A stretch of 64,000 nt of DNA from Shewanella phaeophyticola (GCF_025398315.1 NZ_JAODOQ010000001.1:806001-870000); one strand, 5' to 3'; counted from the first letter of the stretch, positions 1 to 11,202 are shown. Numbers and translations: made by a program. Notes: generated by a model from the sequence alone, not told the origin.

Positions 1-342
1 CTTGTGAAGCCAATTCAAGTTGGGTTTTGATCAAAAAGCAACCACAGTAATCACAAGATTTTGACTGCTCGACTAAATTGGTCAATATTTGCTTGATGCC
101 CTCATTGACGTTAGAAGTATTTGCCATTTTTTGGTGAATTGAATCAATTGAAAACGCGGCATAGCGGGCTAATGCTTCTTGAAACAGCTTCTCTTTATTT
201 TCGAACTCATGATAAATACTGCCTGGTTTTAATCCTGTGGCCTTAGTGATCTGCTGGATACTCGATGCCGCATAACCTTGTTGCCAAAATAAACGAATAA
301 CGTTATCTAATACGTCTTCTCGCTGATAATTTTTTTTGCCAT
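1..342 (-). CDS. TetR-family transcriptional regulator (partial, frame broken near start)
   Basis: This reads leftward out of the window, so the C-terminus is missing. After the first few residues the protein shows a TetR N-terminal helix-turn-helix: a segment like LFWQQGYAASSIQQI followed by KATGLKPGSIYHEFENKEKLF, the pattern of DNA-binding TetR domains. The later part has the pair C-x-x-C in a CDYCGC context, seen in a TetR subgroup. The ATG at 342 is out of frame with the domain because the run of eight T (330-337 on the plus strand) is one base short of the nine needed. I take this as a homopolymer indel. The gene lies divergent to the sensor kinase at 737. The target and ligand cannot be told from sequence. 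Confidence 0.75.
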
Positions 343-378
343 TTTACTGCCTCGATCTTGCCCCATGTGCTATGGCTA

Positions 379-390
379 AATGGTACCATT
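379..390. promoter_or_regulatory. candidate TetR operator palindrome
   Basis: A perfect 12-base palindrome, AATGGTACCATT, sits 37 bases upstream of the tetR start codon. TetR proteins usually bind such inverted repeats and repress their own promoter. The assignment rests on position and symmetry only. Confidence 0.3.
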
Positions 391-736
391 ATTGGAATAA
401 CTGTTCAAAATATGCCTATGTATCACGTTAACATGATGAGTATTAATGCATGTTAAATAAAGTTGTTTAGGGTTAACCGTAAAATAAAAGTCATTATCAT
501 GCTTAATAAAGGGTGTTGTTAATATGCTTTGCTTGACGGACATGCTTACCTATCGTGTGGCTTAACTCAGTGTCTTGAGGAATTTAATTTAACCGAAGCC
601 TGTTTCTATTGCGTGTTTAATCGGTGTAACAACCTAACATTAAGTTGGGTTGTGTATTAAAAACATTATGTTTTTCAATGCCTAGCTTGTAAAAACCTAG
701 GTTATCGTCCACAGTTAACCTATGTTATTTTAACTT
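391..736. other. intergenic region between tetR and the sensor kinase
   Basis: This AT-rich stretch separates divergent genes and must hold the promoter of the kinase. I see no clear RNA gene, no terminator and no convincing coding frame in it. Confidence 0.5.
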
Positions 737-3700
737 ATGATAAACATGACCAAAATTGCTAGTTATAAAAATGCGCTTAAATTGGGTATTGGAGTGTTCG
801 CTTTTGGCTTAGTCATTAGTGTTGGTGTTGCCTTAGGGGTAAAAAATAAAAATGAGCAATATATAAACAAAACCCTAGATGATGTCAGTAAGCAAGTTTC
901 ATCTAATATTACTAATCGTCTGCAACTCTATCAATATGGCTTACGCAGTGCTCGTGGGATTATCTTCACAGAAGGTGTTGATGGGATGTCGCGTGCAAAA
1001 TTCATCAAATACAGCCAAACACGTGATTTAGATAATGAGTTCCCAGGTGCTAGGGGGTTTGGTTTTATTCGGCGTGTTTCTCTGGCGGATGAGTTTGAGT
1101 TTTTAGCACAAGCAAAGGCGGATGATTGACTCAATTTTAATATTAGGCAGCTTAATTCACACGATGATGAACGTTATGTGATTCAATATATTGAACCTGT
1201 AGAGCGTAATTACTCGGCGGTAGGTTTAGATATTGCTTCAGAGCAAAACCGTAAACATGCTGCTAAAGATGCGTATCTTACTGGTGAGGTTAGGCTCACT
1301 GGCTCTATTACCTTAGTGCAAGCTACAGGGAGTCCTTTACAAGCATTTTTAGTGTTAATGCCAATTTATAGCACAGGATATACCCCTCCAACTGTTCAAT
1401 TAAGAGAGGCCAACGCATTTGGTTGGAGTTATGCTCCTTTAGTGGCCAACGAAGTTTTTGACGAACTGCCTTTGTCGCGAGATTCGACAAAGTTAATCAT
1501 TAAAGATATTACTCATTTTGATGAGCATGTCGCTTTTTACGAGACACACTTAGATGATGCGAGTCCATTATCAAAATATAATGTTACTGTAGAGCGAGAA
1601 GTGTTTGGGCGTAAGTGGCAAATTACGCTCGCTGCTTACCCTAATTTTGTTAGCGGTTTACAGTTAACATCACCTAATATCGTGTTTTCTTACGGACTGA
1701 TTTTTAGCTTATTATTAGGGGCTTTTATTGGTTATTACACTTATACCGCCAACAAAAGAAAAATTACATTAGCTGACAATGAGCGACGCGCCAATATTGT
1801 AGAGCACTCACTTGATGCGATTATTAGCTATGATTGTGATGGGATGATTACGGGATGGAACCAGGGCGCTGAAACCATATTTGGTTATACTCAAGCAGAG
1901 GTTCTAGGCTTAAAAAAACAAGCGTTTATTACCCCTGATGATTGTATCGACACTGAACAGACGTTATTTGATAAAGTGTTAGATGGTGAGTCGTTGCTTA
2001 ATTATATTGGCTTTCATAAGCGTAAAGGTGATGTGTTGTTATCAACCACCATGACATCTTTAGCGATTTATAATGAATACGGCGTGATTGTAGGTGTTAG
2101 TCAAACTATCCGTGATATTACTGCAAAGCAAAATGCTGAAAAACAAATTTTAAGCTTAAATGCCAATCTAGAGCGTAAAGTCAGTGAGCGAACCCAAGCA
2201 CTGGCAAAAGCCTTGTCTGAAAACAAAACTCTGCTTGAAAATATTAACCAGCAATTACTGTATTCTGAAACTGACAAAGATGGGGTGATTTTATCGGTAA
2301 ATGACTATTTCTGTATTGCTTCTGGTTATTCTCGTGAACATATGATTGGCCAAAAACATTCTATTATTAAGTCAGATCAACATGATGATGCTTTTTGGCG
2401 GCAAATGTGGCTAACCATCACGGCAGGGAAAACCTGGCACAATGAAGTGTGTAATCTTGATAAGCAAGGTCAGCCTATTTGGTTCGATACGGTTATTGCA
2501 CCCATCATGAGCTCCGAAGGTGAATTAGAACGTTGTATTGCTCTTAGGATCGACATTACCGAGCGTAAACAAGCCCAAATTGAAAATAATAAATTAACGT
2601 CATTGTTAACAAACGTACTTGATGCAGCATCTGAAATAGCCATCATCTCAACGGACAATAATGGCATTATCACTATTTTCAACCGAGGTGCTGAGTTATT
2701 GCTTGGTTACAGCGCGGCTGAAATTGTCGGTAAAGTCAGTCCTGCCATTTTACATTTACCCGCTGAAATCCGTGCAAGAGCTAAGGAGTTAAGCGAAGAG
2801 TTTGGTGAAGAAATTGGTTCATTTGATGTGTTTGTCTATAAAGCAAGGAATGTTGGCCAGAAACCCGCAATTGGACTTATATTCGTAAGGATTTCTCGCA
2901 GTGTCAGGTGTCTATTTCAGTTTCGGCTATGCGCAATGACGATGGCGAGCTCGTCGGTTATTTAGGTGTCGCAGTGAATATCGACACTATGCTTAAGCAA
3001 CAAGAAGAATTAGTTTCAGCCAGTAACCAGTTGGTTAAGGCTGCTGAAGTGGCTGAATTAGGCATCTGGAATTACGACGTCATCAATGATGAGTTGCAAT
3101 GGAATGATCGTATGTTTGCTATATACGATTATCCGATCTCGCTCAAAGAGCAAGGCTTATATTACCGCCATTGGCGTGAGCGAGTGCACCCTGATGATAT
3201 CAAAATGGCAGAATTAGCTTTACAGCATGCCATTGACACTCGAACAACCTATGAGCCCACATTTAGAATTGTGACAAGTACCAATGAAATTCGCTATATA
3301 CAAGCGGGTGCTCAGGTGAGTTACGATAAAACTGGCCAAGCAATTCGTGTGGTGGGGATAAACCGTGATGTCACAGAGCAACGTGAGCTTGAGCAGACTT
3401 TACGTTTAGCCAAAAAGGCTGCTGATGCGGCCAGTGCCGCCAAATCTGAATTTTTAGCCAATATGAGTCATGAGATCCGCACCCCCATGAATGCGGTGCT
3501 AGGTATGTTGCAGCTGGTACAGCATTCAGACCTCACGAGACAGCAGCATGATTATGTAAGCAAAGCAGAAATGGCCGCTAAGTCGTTGTTGGGGTTACTC
3601 AATGATATTTTAGACTTTTCCAAAATCGATGCGGGCAAGCTTGAGCTTGATTTACATCCTTTTCAGTTAGAAACCTTAATGCGCGAATTAGCCGTGATGC

Positions 3701-5611
3701 TCGCGACGAATGTGCATAATAAAAATATCGAAGTTATTTTTGACCTTGATCCAACCATTCCCTACCTCATTGAAGGTGATGAACAACGTTTGCGCCAGGT
3801 GTTGCTCAACCTTGCCGGTAATGCAATTAAATTCACCTCTGAAGGTCATGTCATTGTGAGTGTGCTTTGCCATAAGATTGAACAAAATCAAGTTAACATG
3901 ACTTTGTCGATATCTGACACGGGTATTGGTATATCTGAAGAGCAAAGTAATAAAATTTTTCAAGGGTTTATGCAAGCAGAGTCGTCCACCTCAAGGCGAT
4001 TCGGCGGTACAGGCTTGGGTTTAGCCATTACGAAAAGCTTGGTTGACCTAATGGGCTCTGATTTGCAATTAACTAGCCATGTAGGTCAAGGTAGTCGTTT
4101 TTGGTTTGAGCTGACTCTTAACATTGTCGAGATGAACAATACCTTGTTTTCTATCGACTTACAGGGTAAAAATATTCTGATTGTTGACGACAGTAAAATG
4201 AGTCGTAAAATTATCTCCAAAACCTTAGTTGCTCATGGGGCTTACGTAAATGAAGCAGGAAACAGCAAGCAAGCTATTAATTTGATAGAGCAAAGCATCA
4301 ATGCGACCCATCAATATGATGTGATTATTATGGATTGGCGTATGCCAGGGATGAATGGCTTAGATACAACGCAGTATATTCAACAAATGTTTGATGAGGG
4401 CGATGCCCCCGCAATCATCATGCTTACCGCTTATGGTTCGGAAGTGTTGAAACAATCTAAACAGTATCGTCAGCAACCATTTGTGAGCATGTTATCTAAA
4501 CCTGTTACGGCTAATTTAATGCTTGAGGCGGTACAACAAGCCATAAATGGGGTGTATACACCGCTTGTATCCTCACACTATTGAACATTTAGCATTAGAG
4601 TCTGTTAGGGTGTTGGTTGTTGAGGATAACCAATTAAATCGCCAAGTTATTGATGAGTTATTGCGCTTGCAAGGTGCGTTGGTGACACTCGCAAAAGGTG
4701 GTGTTGAAGGGGTTGAATGGGTCACACAGTCTGATAAGTCATTTGATATTGTGATTATGGATATGCAAATGCCTGACATAGACGGTTTAGAAGCGACGCG
4801 CCTTATCCGTGCTGATGGCCGTTTTAATGATTTACCGATTTTAGCCATGACGGCTAATGCTTCTTTAGCCGATAAAGCGTTATGTTTAGAAGCCGGTATG
4901 AACGAACATATCGGTAAACCTATTGACATGACATTATTACTGCCTTGTATGTTGGCGCTGTTAGGCCGAGGTCCAACGACATCAGAGCCAGTGGAGCAGA
5001 GGTTATTGTCAGGTTCTCATACCCATAAAGATGATGTACTCGAAAATCCTGAGTCAATATTGCGTCGATTCGGTGGCGAGAGAGCCTTTTTTATTGATGT
5101 GAAACACCATTTTGCGATTGAAATGTCTCAACAATTCGTTTTGCTTACTCAAGCGTTTGAGCAAGGTGATAACAACGCCATCAGCACTATTGCTCATACC
5201 ATAAAAGGCACTGCAAGTAACATTGGTGCAAAGAGACTGGCTGCTTTTGCAGAACAATTAGAGCGTTCGATCAAAAATACTGATAGTGTTGATGCTAGTG
5301 ATTATTTGAGTCAAATACAGCGACACATAAACGATAGCTTGCATATGTTAGATACTTTGTTTCCTGATGAGGTCATTTCCACAAATGAGGTGGATAAATC
5401 ACAATATTTGCCGATAGAGAGTATAGACGCTGATAAAAAGGTTAGACTGATGGCATTATTAATAGAACAGAACCTTGATGCAATTGACTATCTTGAAAGT
5501 ATGTTGATCAATGTTGCTGTTGATAAGCAGTGGTTAAGGTTAAGCAGCCAGGTAAGTCAATTGGAATTTTTAGACGCTATTGATACCTTAACGTCGATTA
5601 TGAAGGAGTAA
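737..5611 (+). CDS. CHASE-PAS hybrid sensor histidine kinase with two receivers and Hpt (frame broken)
   Basis: One gene of about 1,620 codons is split into three or four frames. In order it carries an N-terminal membrane segment, an extracellular CHASE domain (to about 1660), a second membrane segment near 1680-1745, four PAS domains, a HisKA dimerisation domain with the phospho-histidine in FLANMSHEIRTPMN, an HATPase domain (G boxes near 3915 and 4010), two receivers (acceptor Asp in IIMDWRMPG and IVIMDMQMP) and an Hpt domain (His in AHTIKGTASNIG). This is a complete four-step phosphorelay in one membrane protein. There is an in-frame TGA at 1127-1129, a one-base loss near 2855-2858 and a frame change near 4568-4576. 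The first two fit damage at a GGCCC site. The start could be 737 or 746. The stop is 4 bases before the GTG of the receiver-GGDEF gene, a likely output partner. Confidence 0.85.
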
Positions 5612-5614
5612 TGC

Positions 5615-6574
5615 GTGTTCATTGATGAGTATGTTTTGGGGGCTCCCCCTGAGAAATGTAAGATTTTGCTTGTTGATGATCAGGTCGTCAACATCAAGAT
5701 TTTACATCAACTATTACAAGATGACTATGATATATACATGGCTCGCGATGGTCATCAAGCCATAGATATGTGTAACAAAGTGAAGCCAGATCTTGTGTTA
5801 TTAGACATTGAAATGCCTGTTTTAAATGGTTTTGATGTGTGCGCGCATTTAAAAAATGATCCTAATACTCAGGATATAGCGGTAATTTTCATTTCGGGTC
5901 ACTTTGATGAAGATAAAGAGGTGAAAGGTTTTAAGCTTGGTGCGGTTGATTTTATTCACAAACCAATAAACCCTGTTATTACCAAAGCGCGAGTTAAAAA
6001 TCAGATTAAGTTGAAATCACAGTCTGATTTATTACGCTCTATTGCGTTGCTAGATGGATTAACGGGGGTTGCAAACCGACGTAACTTTGAACAGGTGTTG
6101 CCCGTTACCTGGCTACAATGTTGCCGTGAGCAACAACCCGTAACGATGATTTTATTAGATATTGATTTCTTTAAGTCATTTAATGATACCTACGGCCATA
6201 CCGAAGGTGATGCTTGCTTACGGCAAGTGGCACAAAAAATTCATGATACGGTTAACCGTCCCTACGATTTCGTTGCCCGCTTCGGCGGAGAAGAGTTTGT
6301 GTGTATTTTGCCTAATACCGATTTGGTTGGTGGGACTTATGTGGCTCAACAAATTGTTGACAGTATTGTGTCACTTAAAATAGCCCATGAAAGCTCACAA
6401 GTATCGAGTTATGTCACCATTAGTGCGGGGGTTGCGACGATAGTGCCTACTCGTGACGTGACGGCAAATATGCTTATTGAGGCGGCTGACAAACAACTTT
6501 ATTTAGCAAAAAAACGTGGCAGAAACAGAGTACTCGGTGCACAAGTTTCAACGGCAGAGTTAGCCACGGTTTAG
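5615..6574 (+). CDS. response regulator with diguanylate cyclase output (REC-GGDEF)
   Basis: The 319-residue protein has an N-terminal receiver (acceptor Asp in LVLLDIEMPVLNG, Lys in FIHKP) and a C-terminal GGDEF domain with active-site RFGGEEF. An inhibitory I-site RxxD (RPYD) stands just before it, so it should make cyclic di-GMP and be subject to product inhibition. It starts at GTG 5615, placed 7 bases after a strong GAAGGAG ribosome-binding site that overlaps the end of the hybrid kinase gene. The nearby ATG at 5611 is out of frame. The tight coupling suggests that the kinase phosphorylates this receiver, linking an external signal to c-di-GMP. The partner assignment is inference from context. 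Confidence 0.93.
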   Translation: MFIDEYVLGAPPEKCKILLVDDQVVNIKILHQLLQDDYDIYMARDGHQAIDMCNKVKPDLVLLDIEMPVLNGFDVCAHLKNDPNTQDIAVIFISGHFDEDKEVKGFKLGAVDFIHKPINPVITKARVKNQIKLKSQSDLLRSIALLDGLTGVANRRNFEQVLPVTWLQCCREQQPVTMILLDIDFFKSFNDTYGHTEGDACLRQVAQKIHDTVNRPYDFVARFGGEEFVCILPNTDLVGGTYVAQQIVDSIVSLKIAHESSQVSSYVTISAGVATIVPTRDVTANMLIEAADKQLYLAKKRGRNRVLGAQVSTAELATV

Positions 6575-6579
6575 TGGTT

Positions 6580-6607
6580 ATCACAGGGTAAAATATTGCC
6601 CTGTGAT
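6580..6607. terminator. bidirectional terminator hairpin
   Basis: A 9-base-pair stem (ATCACAGGG with CCCTGTGAT) and a 10-base loop lie between the convergent ends of the GGDEF gene and the DUF3187 gene. The T-rich tract is modest. Confidence 0.6.
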
Positions 6608-7581
6608 TAAAATTTATGGCGATAACCTAGTGTATAGGCAATATCTGCACTGTTATCCATGTTTGCAAAGTTCTCAACCAGAGTGAATTCAATCGCACTG
6701 GTGTTTAAGTAGTAACGGTAGCCGAGTAAAGCTTCATGAGACGCATCTGAGAAGTTTTCATCCCAGCTTACCAACCCTGCATATCTGTGTATTTCTGCTA
6801 ACCAACCGTGGCGTCCACTGCGATATTCATAGCCAATTGCAATCGTGGTGAAACGGTCGTCATAACTATTGGTTGATATTGACTCGGTGTCTTCAATAAA
6901 GCTAACTCCCAAGCTTGAGTTCACATGATGTGGAGCCATTTTTGTAGCTGTAGTTTATTTGAATGCTTTGCGCAAACGAATCTTCAGCAAATGAGTCACT
7001 ATCGACAGCTTTGAAATAGAGACTCGCGCCAACAGATAATCCATGATGATCACTTTGTACTAACTGGTAACCTAAGTATGCCGTTAAGGCGTTTTCGAGG
7101 GTTTCCCCGCTTAAATCATCAATGTGAATATCATATTCATCTGACCGAATTTGGTTTTGATGCTTGGCTTGATCTTGACGACCATTTTGATCAAACCCAA
7201 AAGCGTCATGAAACCACATCGTCAGTGAATCTAAATGGTTATCTGCACTAAATCCCCATCGGTAATTGACATCGAGCATTAGCGCATCAGACATCTGCCA
7301 TTTAACGCCACCCGTGACCGTATTTTGATAGTAATCAGCCAGCAGTACATCTGACTCAGACCACATGCTCCCGATATTGGCCGTGATATACCATTCTTTC
7401 TGGCCATTGGGTAATGAAAATCCTGAGCGCAATAGTGGTGTGTGGTTTATTGATTGCATAGGGGATTGAGCATAAACCCTTAATGGTAGCCGTAATCGTC
7501 AAAGTCTACCATCTGAGCTTGAACCGCAGGAACGACTGCTAAACCTGAAAGTGTAACTAACAAATAGGCTTTTATTGACAT
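6607..7581 (-). CDS. DUF3187-type outer-membrane protein (frame broken twice)
   Basis: The minus-strand reading starts at ATG 7581 (a second ATG at 7584 is adjacent) after a GAGAG ribosome-binding site. The first 24 residues are a signal peptide ending in VPAVQAQ. The rest is rich in alternating aromatic strands (YITANIGSMW, GYEYRSGRHGW) and ends in aromatic Phe (GYRHKF), as expected for a beta-barrel. Length and pattern fit the DUF3187 family, whose function is unknown. Frame changes occur at 7485-7491 and 6932-6937. The second is explained by an extra T inside a GGCCC that encodes Asn-Gly-Pro. The family assignment is from memory of the pattern and is moderately certain. Confidence 0.65.
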
Positions 7582-7584
7582 CAT

Positions 7585-8157
7585 CTCTCTCATTTAATTA
7601 CGTGAAATCTTGTCCAGCTTTAACACTGTTATTGATTAAGTGAAGCTATATTGTCACGGGTAAAAGTCAGCAAAATTAAACGGCACATTATGATTGCGTA
7701 CAATATAAATTTGAACGTTTAAAAATGAACTAAATATTCCGATTAATTATATCAAGCATTAACTCAATCACATAATTGCTGATGTTAATTTGTTCGATGG
7801 ATCTAATTACATCGTATGTAAATATCACTTAGATATTGTAAATTATTGATTGTGGCTTAAAAACAAGCTATAAGTTTTGTCATCCGCACAGTTCTTTTGC
7901 GTTCACTTATATTATTGATACTGTGACGATTTGAAATGGACGAAATACTTATAAATGGAATTTATAATGGATTGTATTACCCGGTACTTTTGTGGTGTCT
8001 TTGCTGTTAGCTCAAATGCTGATGCTCTTACCGCTGAACTGAACCCTCAACATCTTGTGATAAATAGGTGGTTGGCTCGGTCTGTTACTCTTAATGGTCG
8101 GCTCGTTTTTACTAAAGCGAACATTGTCTGTGTTCACCACAGGTTAACGGAGTACTG
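7585..8157. other. long AT-rich intergenic region
   Basis: This 570-base region separates the divergent DUF3187 gene and the small membrane protein gene. An open frame at 7955-8158 overlaps the next start by a TGATG but codes for no recognisable domain and lacks a good ribosome-binding site. I see no RNA gene or clear regulator site. Confidence 0.5.
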
Positions 8158-8496
8158 ATGGACTTTATTTTGTTGTTAGGTTTGCTGGTAATTGTCATAC
8201 CTCTGCAAATGCTGCTTGATATCATTATTGAAAATAATACTGATTTTGAATATAAAAGCGGTGATTACGTGTTGGCGTTTACCCCGTTATTGACGTTTTT
8301 TTACCCTGAACATTACCTCTACAGCTTTATCTCACTGGCCTTTATTGTGCTATATGGTATTTCATTACGATTTTACGCCTCATTTAATGAGTGGCTTGCA
8401 TTTGACCAAGACCGTTTGGCGGAACTCTGTTTAAGTGGCCTAGGTTTGGGTGGACTGTTTATTGTCGTTAAGTTTAGCTATCAATTTTTGTTGTAA
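8158..8496 (+). CDS. small membrane protein of unknown function
   Basis: The 112-residue protein has three or four hydrophobic segments (about residues 2-20, 38-52, 55-72 and 90-110), so it is an inner-membrane protein. The start is supported by an ACGGAG ribosome-binding site 5 bases before the ATG. I do not recognise the family. It stands alone between divergent and convergent neighbours, so context does not suggest a role. Confidence 0.6.
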   Translation: MDFILLLGLLVIVIPLQMLLDIIIENNTDFEYKSGDYVLAFTPLLTFFYPEHYLYSFISLAFIVLYGISLRFYASFNEWLAFDQDRLAELCLSGLGLGGLFIVVKFSYQFLL

Positions 8497-8534
8497 TCAT
8501 TAATGTAAGTCATTTATGTTTGTTGAGCGTGTTG

Positions 8535-8846
8535 CTATGCCTGAGCAACTATTTTTTGATGAAGATTACTCCACTGCTCTGGGAATTTACCGTCTAGCAT
8601 ATAAACAAATGCAATTAACTCAGCAATGAGTAAATAAAGTTCTTTTGGGATTTCTTCACCAAGTTCGAGTAATTGTAAAAACTCGCTTAAATGTGGGTCT
8701 TGATGAATGTGAATCCCTACACTTTTAGCGATGGCAATGATTTCATCAGCGACTAAATCCTTTCCTGTTGCGGTAATCTTTGGCGCACTAATGCCGTCGA
8801 AACTGAGTGCGACTGCTTGTTGTGTTTTTTTCGATTCATCACTCAT
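8535..8846 (-). CDS. FlhB C-terminal-domain-like protein (FlhX type)
   Basis: The 103-residue protein matches the cytoplasmic C-terminal part of the flagellar export-gate protein FlhB: an AVALSF strand, then APKITATGKDLVADEIIAIA, then IHIHQDP and the helical ELGEEIPKELYLLIAELIAFVY end. It has no membrane part, and the NPTH autocleavage motif of full FlhB is absent. Such free-standing FlhB-C proteins are known in several bacteria, where they may replace or modulate the cleaved FlhB tail. The start lies 5 bases after the stop of the FliK-like gene, with the ribosome-binding sequence inside that gene's end, so the two are an operon. Confidence 0.85.
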   Translation of the reverse strand: MSDESKKTQQAVALSFDGISAPKITATGKDLVADEIIAIAKSVGIHIHQDPHLSEFLQLLELGEEIPKELYLLIAELIAFVYMLDGKFPEQWSNLHQKIVAQA

Positions 8847-8851
8847 GGGGT

Positions 8852-11202
8852 TTATGCCCTCGTTTTAACCAGATAATGGTCGCCAGGTAATAATGTGGCA
8901 GGAATGTGGGTTAACTGAGAGCTAAATGTCCCAGGTGTCAGGCCTATTTGGCTAATTTTTGTTGCCAGTGCACCATTAAATTTATCGACTCTTTCTAGCA
9001 GAGATTGGCTGTTGCCTTTAAATTGAATATCTAATTTATCTGCTTTCTTTTGAGCACAAATAAGCAATGAACCCTGTGCTAGATTAAATTTTAACTGTAA
9101 TTTCCAACCGCCTTTCTCTTGGTCTTGCTCGCTGTCTTGTTCAAACTTGCCTTCAAACTGTTCATCACGCTGATTGATTGTATAAGGTAATGCAAAATAC
9201 CAGGTCATCGCTTGATTTTGATCTGTGCTCGCTTGTTGGTACATTGCAATACTATTGGCAAGTTGAGCCATCGAATCGGCGCCACTGAGTTTATCAAGCG
9301 CACCAAGCAAGCCGGAGTTTCCAGTTAATTTAGCGAGGGTGCGTTGTTGTAATTGGGCTAAGTGATCTTGTAATTTTGCACTGAGCCCTGAGCTGTTTGA
9401 TTGGGCTTTCACGCCAAGTAACAGTTGAAATAATGTTGTGATGGCGCCGCCAGAATAAAGAGGAGAGCTTGCAGAGTTTGAAGGCAGAATTGACTGCGCG
9501 AGGTTTAAACTTGCAAGGCTGTGGAGTTCATGGCTCAGTAATTTGGGATCGCTTAATGCACTTAATGGATGAGGGCTCATCTGCGGTAAATGCTTTAATA
9601 ATTCAGTGGCCAAGCTATTGGGCAGTTGTAAATTTTGCTGTTGTCTTATTGGCATTGCTCCCGCTTTAGATAAGGCTTTATTCAGCACCTCTATTGGCTG
9701 AGGGTCTTTGTTTACTGTTTGCTTAGATTGAGCAGTGTCATCATTGACAGTGGTATTTACCTGGGTAGCATTGTGTTGCGTTGTTTGGGGGGCTGAGCTG
9801 CTGATGTTGCTTGAGTGTTCTGAGTCGTTTGTGTTACCTGAGTTGCTGATGTTGCTTGAGTGTTCTGAGTCGTTTGTGTTACCTGAGTTGCTGATGTTGC
9901 TTGAGTGTTCTGAGTCGTTTGTGTTACCTGAGCTGCTGATGTTGCTTGAATATTCTGCGTCGCAGGCGTACTTGATGATGGTATGGAAGCACTTGTAAGA
10001 TTTGCTGTTAACTGTTGCCCTGGTACTTTTTGAGTATGATTAGCGACATCAAGAGGTGCTTGATGTTGAACACCTTGTTGCACATTGCCATTATTCGTTT
10101 TTATGCCGCTTGATGGTGTGGTAACGGCCGTCGATAAATTCATCGGTATGTCTTTTGTTGTGTTCCCCTCCAGACTAGTAACCCCAATGCCCAGCCCTGT
10201 GTTAGGGCGACTACTCAATGTATTTGTCATCATACTTGCGCTGTTACGACTGCCTTGTTGAGCTGAATTAACCACATCGCTTGTACCCGAACTGCCTGTA
10301 GCAGGCTTACTTTGATTAACAGTCGTTTTTGGGGTACTAGTGCTTGGTAACGGGGTCGCTTCAAGTTTTTTTATAAATTGACTAAGAATTTGTGCCGGCT
10401 CATTTTTAGTTAAAACAACATTGTTTGCTTGTAAATTGGGCATGACCGCTGCTTGTTTGACTAAGTCTACGTTAACTTTTGCTACAACGGGGGTCAGTGC
10501 GAGCTGTAACTGTTGCTGATTAACAACCACTTTAGCAAGGTATTGGCCTTCACTAAGGACAACAGTTTGGGGCAGCTTAATGCTTGGACCATCGGTAAAG
10601 GTTAATAGTCCTTGAGAAACTTGCGCTGTCGGTAGTGTGTAGCCTTGTGGCCGAGAGGCTAATGATGTGAGCTGTTGAGTTGACACCCCATTTTGTTGGG
10701 CAAGTTCCGTTAACGATGTCGGTAACGTTAAGTTAATACTCTGCGCCAATAACACCAGTTGCGTTGAAATAACACTAACAGTTGGCTGGTTTGTTGTCAC
10801 TGCGGGGGCAAACTGTTGTGAGGAGTTAGTGGGTTGAGTCGTATTCGACTCTTGAGTAAAGGCAAGGTTAGCTGCTTTTGTCACTGCTTTTACTTGCTCA
10901 CTGGTCATTACTACTTGAGCGGTTTGTTGTAATAATTTTTGTAATTCAGCGGTCTTTGTCAGTTGATACTGTTGATTTTGAATGGTGATATCAAGATCAG
11001 TCGACACCGTAGTTTTTGGTTGTTGTAGCTTTACGGGTAATAATACAGCGTCAAGGTCTGACGTTGCTTTTGGGGTTGTGGTGCTTGCCGTGACTGTTTG
11101 CTTTTGTTGAATATCAGGTGACACTTGTTGACTCGCATTCGCCGCTTTTTGCGTTGCAGAGTTGGGTGTGGTTGTTGCTGTGTTTGTCGGTGGCACCGCC
11201 AT
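8852..11202 (-). CDS. FliK-like flagellar hook-length control protein (frame broken)
   Basis: The start at 11202 follows an AGGA ribosome-binding site. The long N-terminal part is rich in Gln, Thr, Ser and Ala with no fixed fold, as in FliK proteins. The C-terminal 100 residues match the Flg_hook domain: WKLQLKFNLAQGSLLICAQ, a conserved LDIQFKG segment and LLERVDKFNGALATKISQIG. Together they give about 783 residues, long for FliK. The frame breaks in a G6 run at 9787-9792, where one more base rejoins the two halves into a smooth sequence. A tandem 15-residue repeat lies just before the break. Paired with the FlhB-C-like gene, it may be a second, non-canonical FliK, since no other flagellar structural genes are nearby. 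Confidence 0.8.
9793..9972. repeat. 45-base tandem repeat inside the FliK-like gene
   Basis: Three near-identical 45-base units (9793-9837, 9838-9882, 9883-9927) and a diverged fourth (9928-9972) encode a 15-residue Gln/Thr-rich unit of the form QVTQTTQNTQATSAT. The unit length is a multiple of three, so copy number can vary without breaking the frame. In FliK proteins the length of the middle region helps set hook length. Confidence 0.9.

Noticed and set aside
7955..8158. 67-codon open frame that overlaps the start of the small membrane protein gene by TGATG
   Set aside because: No ribosome-binding site, no hydrophobic or domain pattern, and composition like the surrounding intergenic DNA.
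9735..9998. Plus-strand frame coding for a repeated Leu/Glu/Cys/Ser unit
   Set aside because: It is the reverse reading of the tandem repeat in the FliK-like gene.
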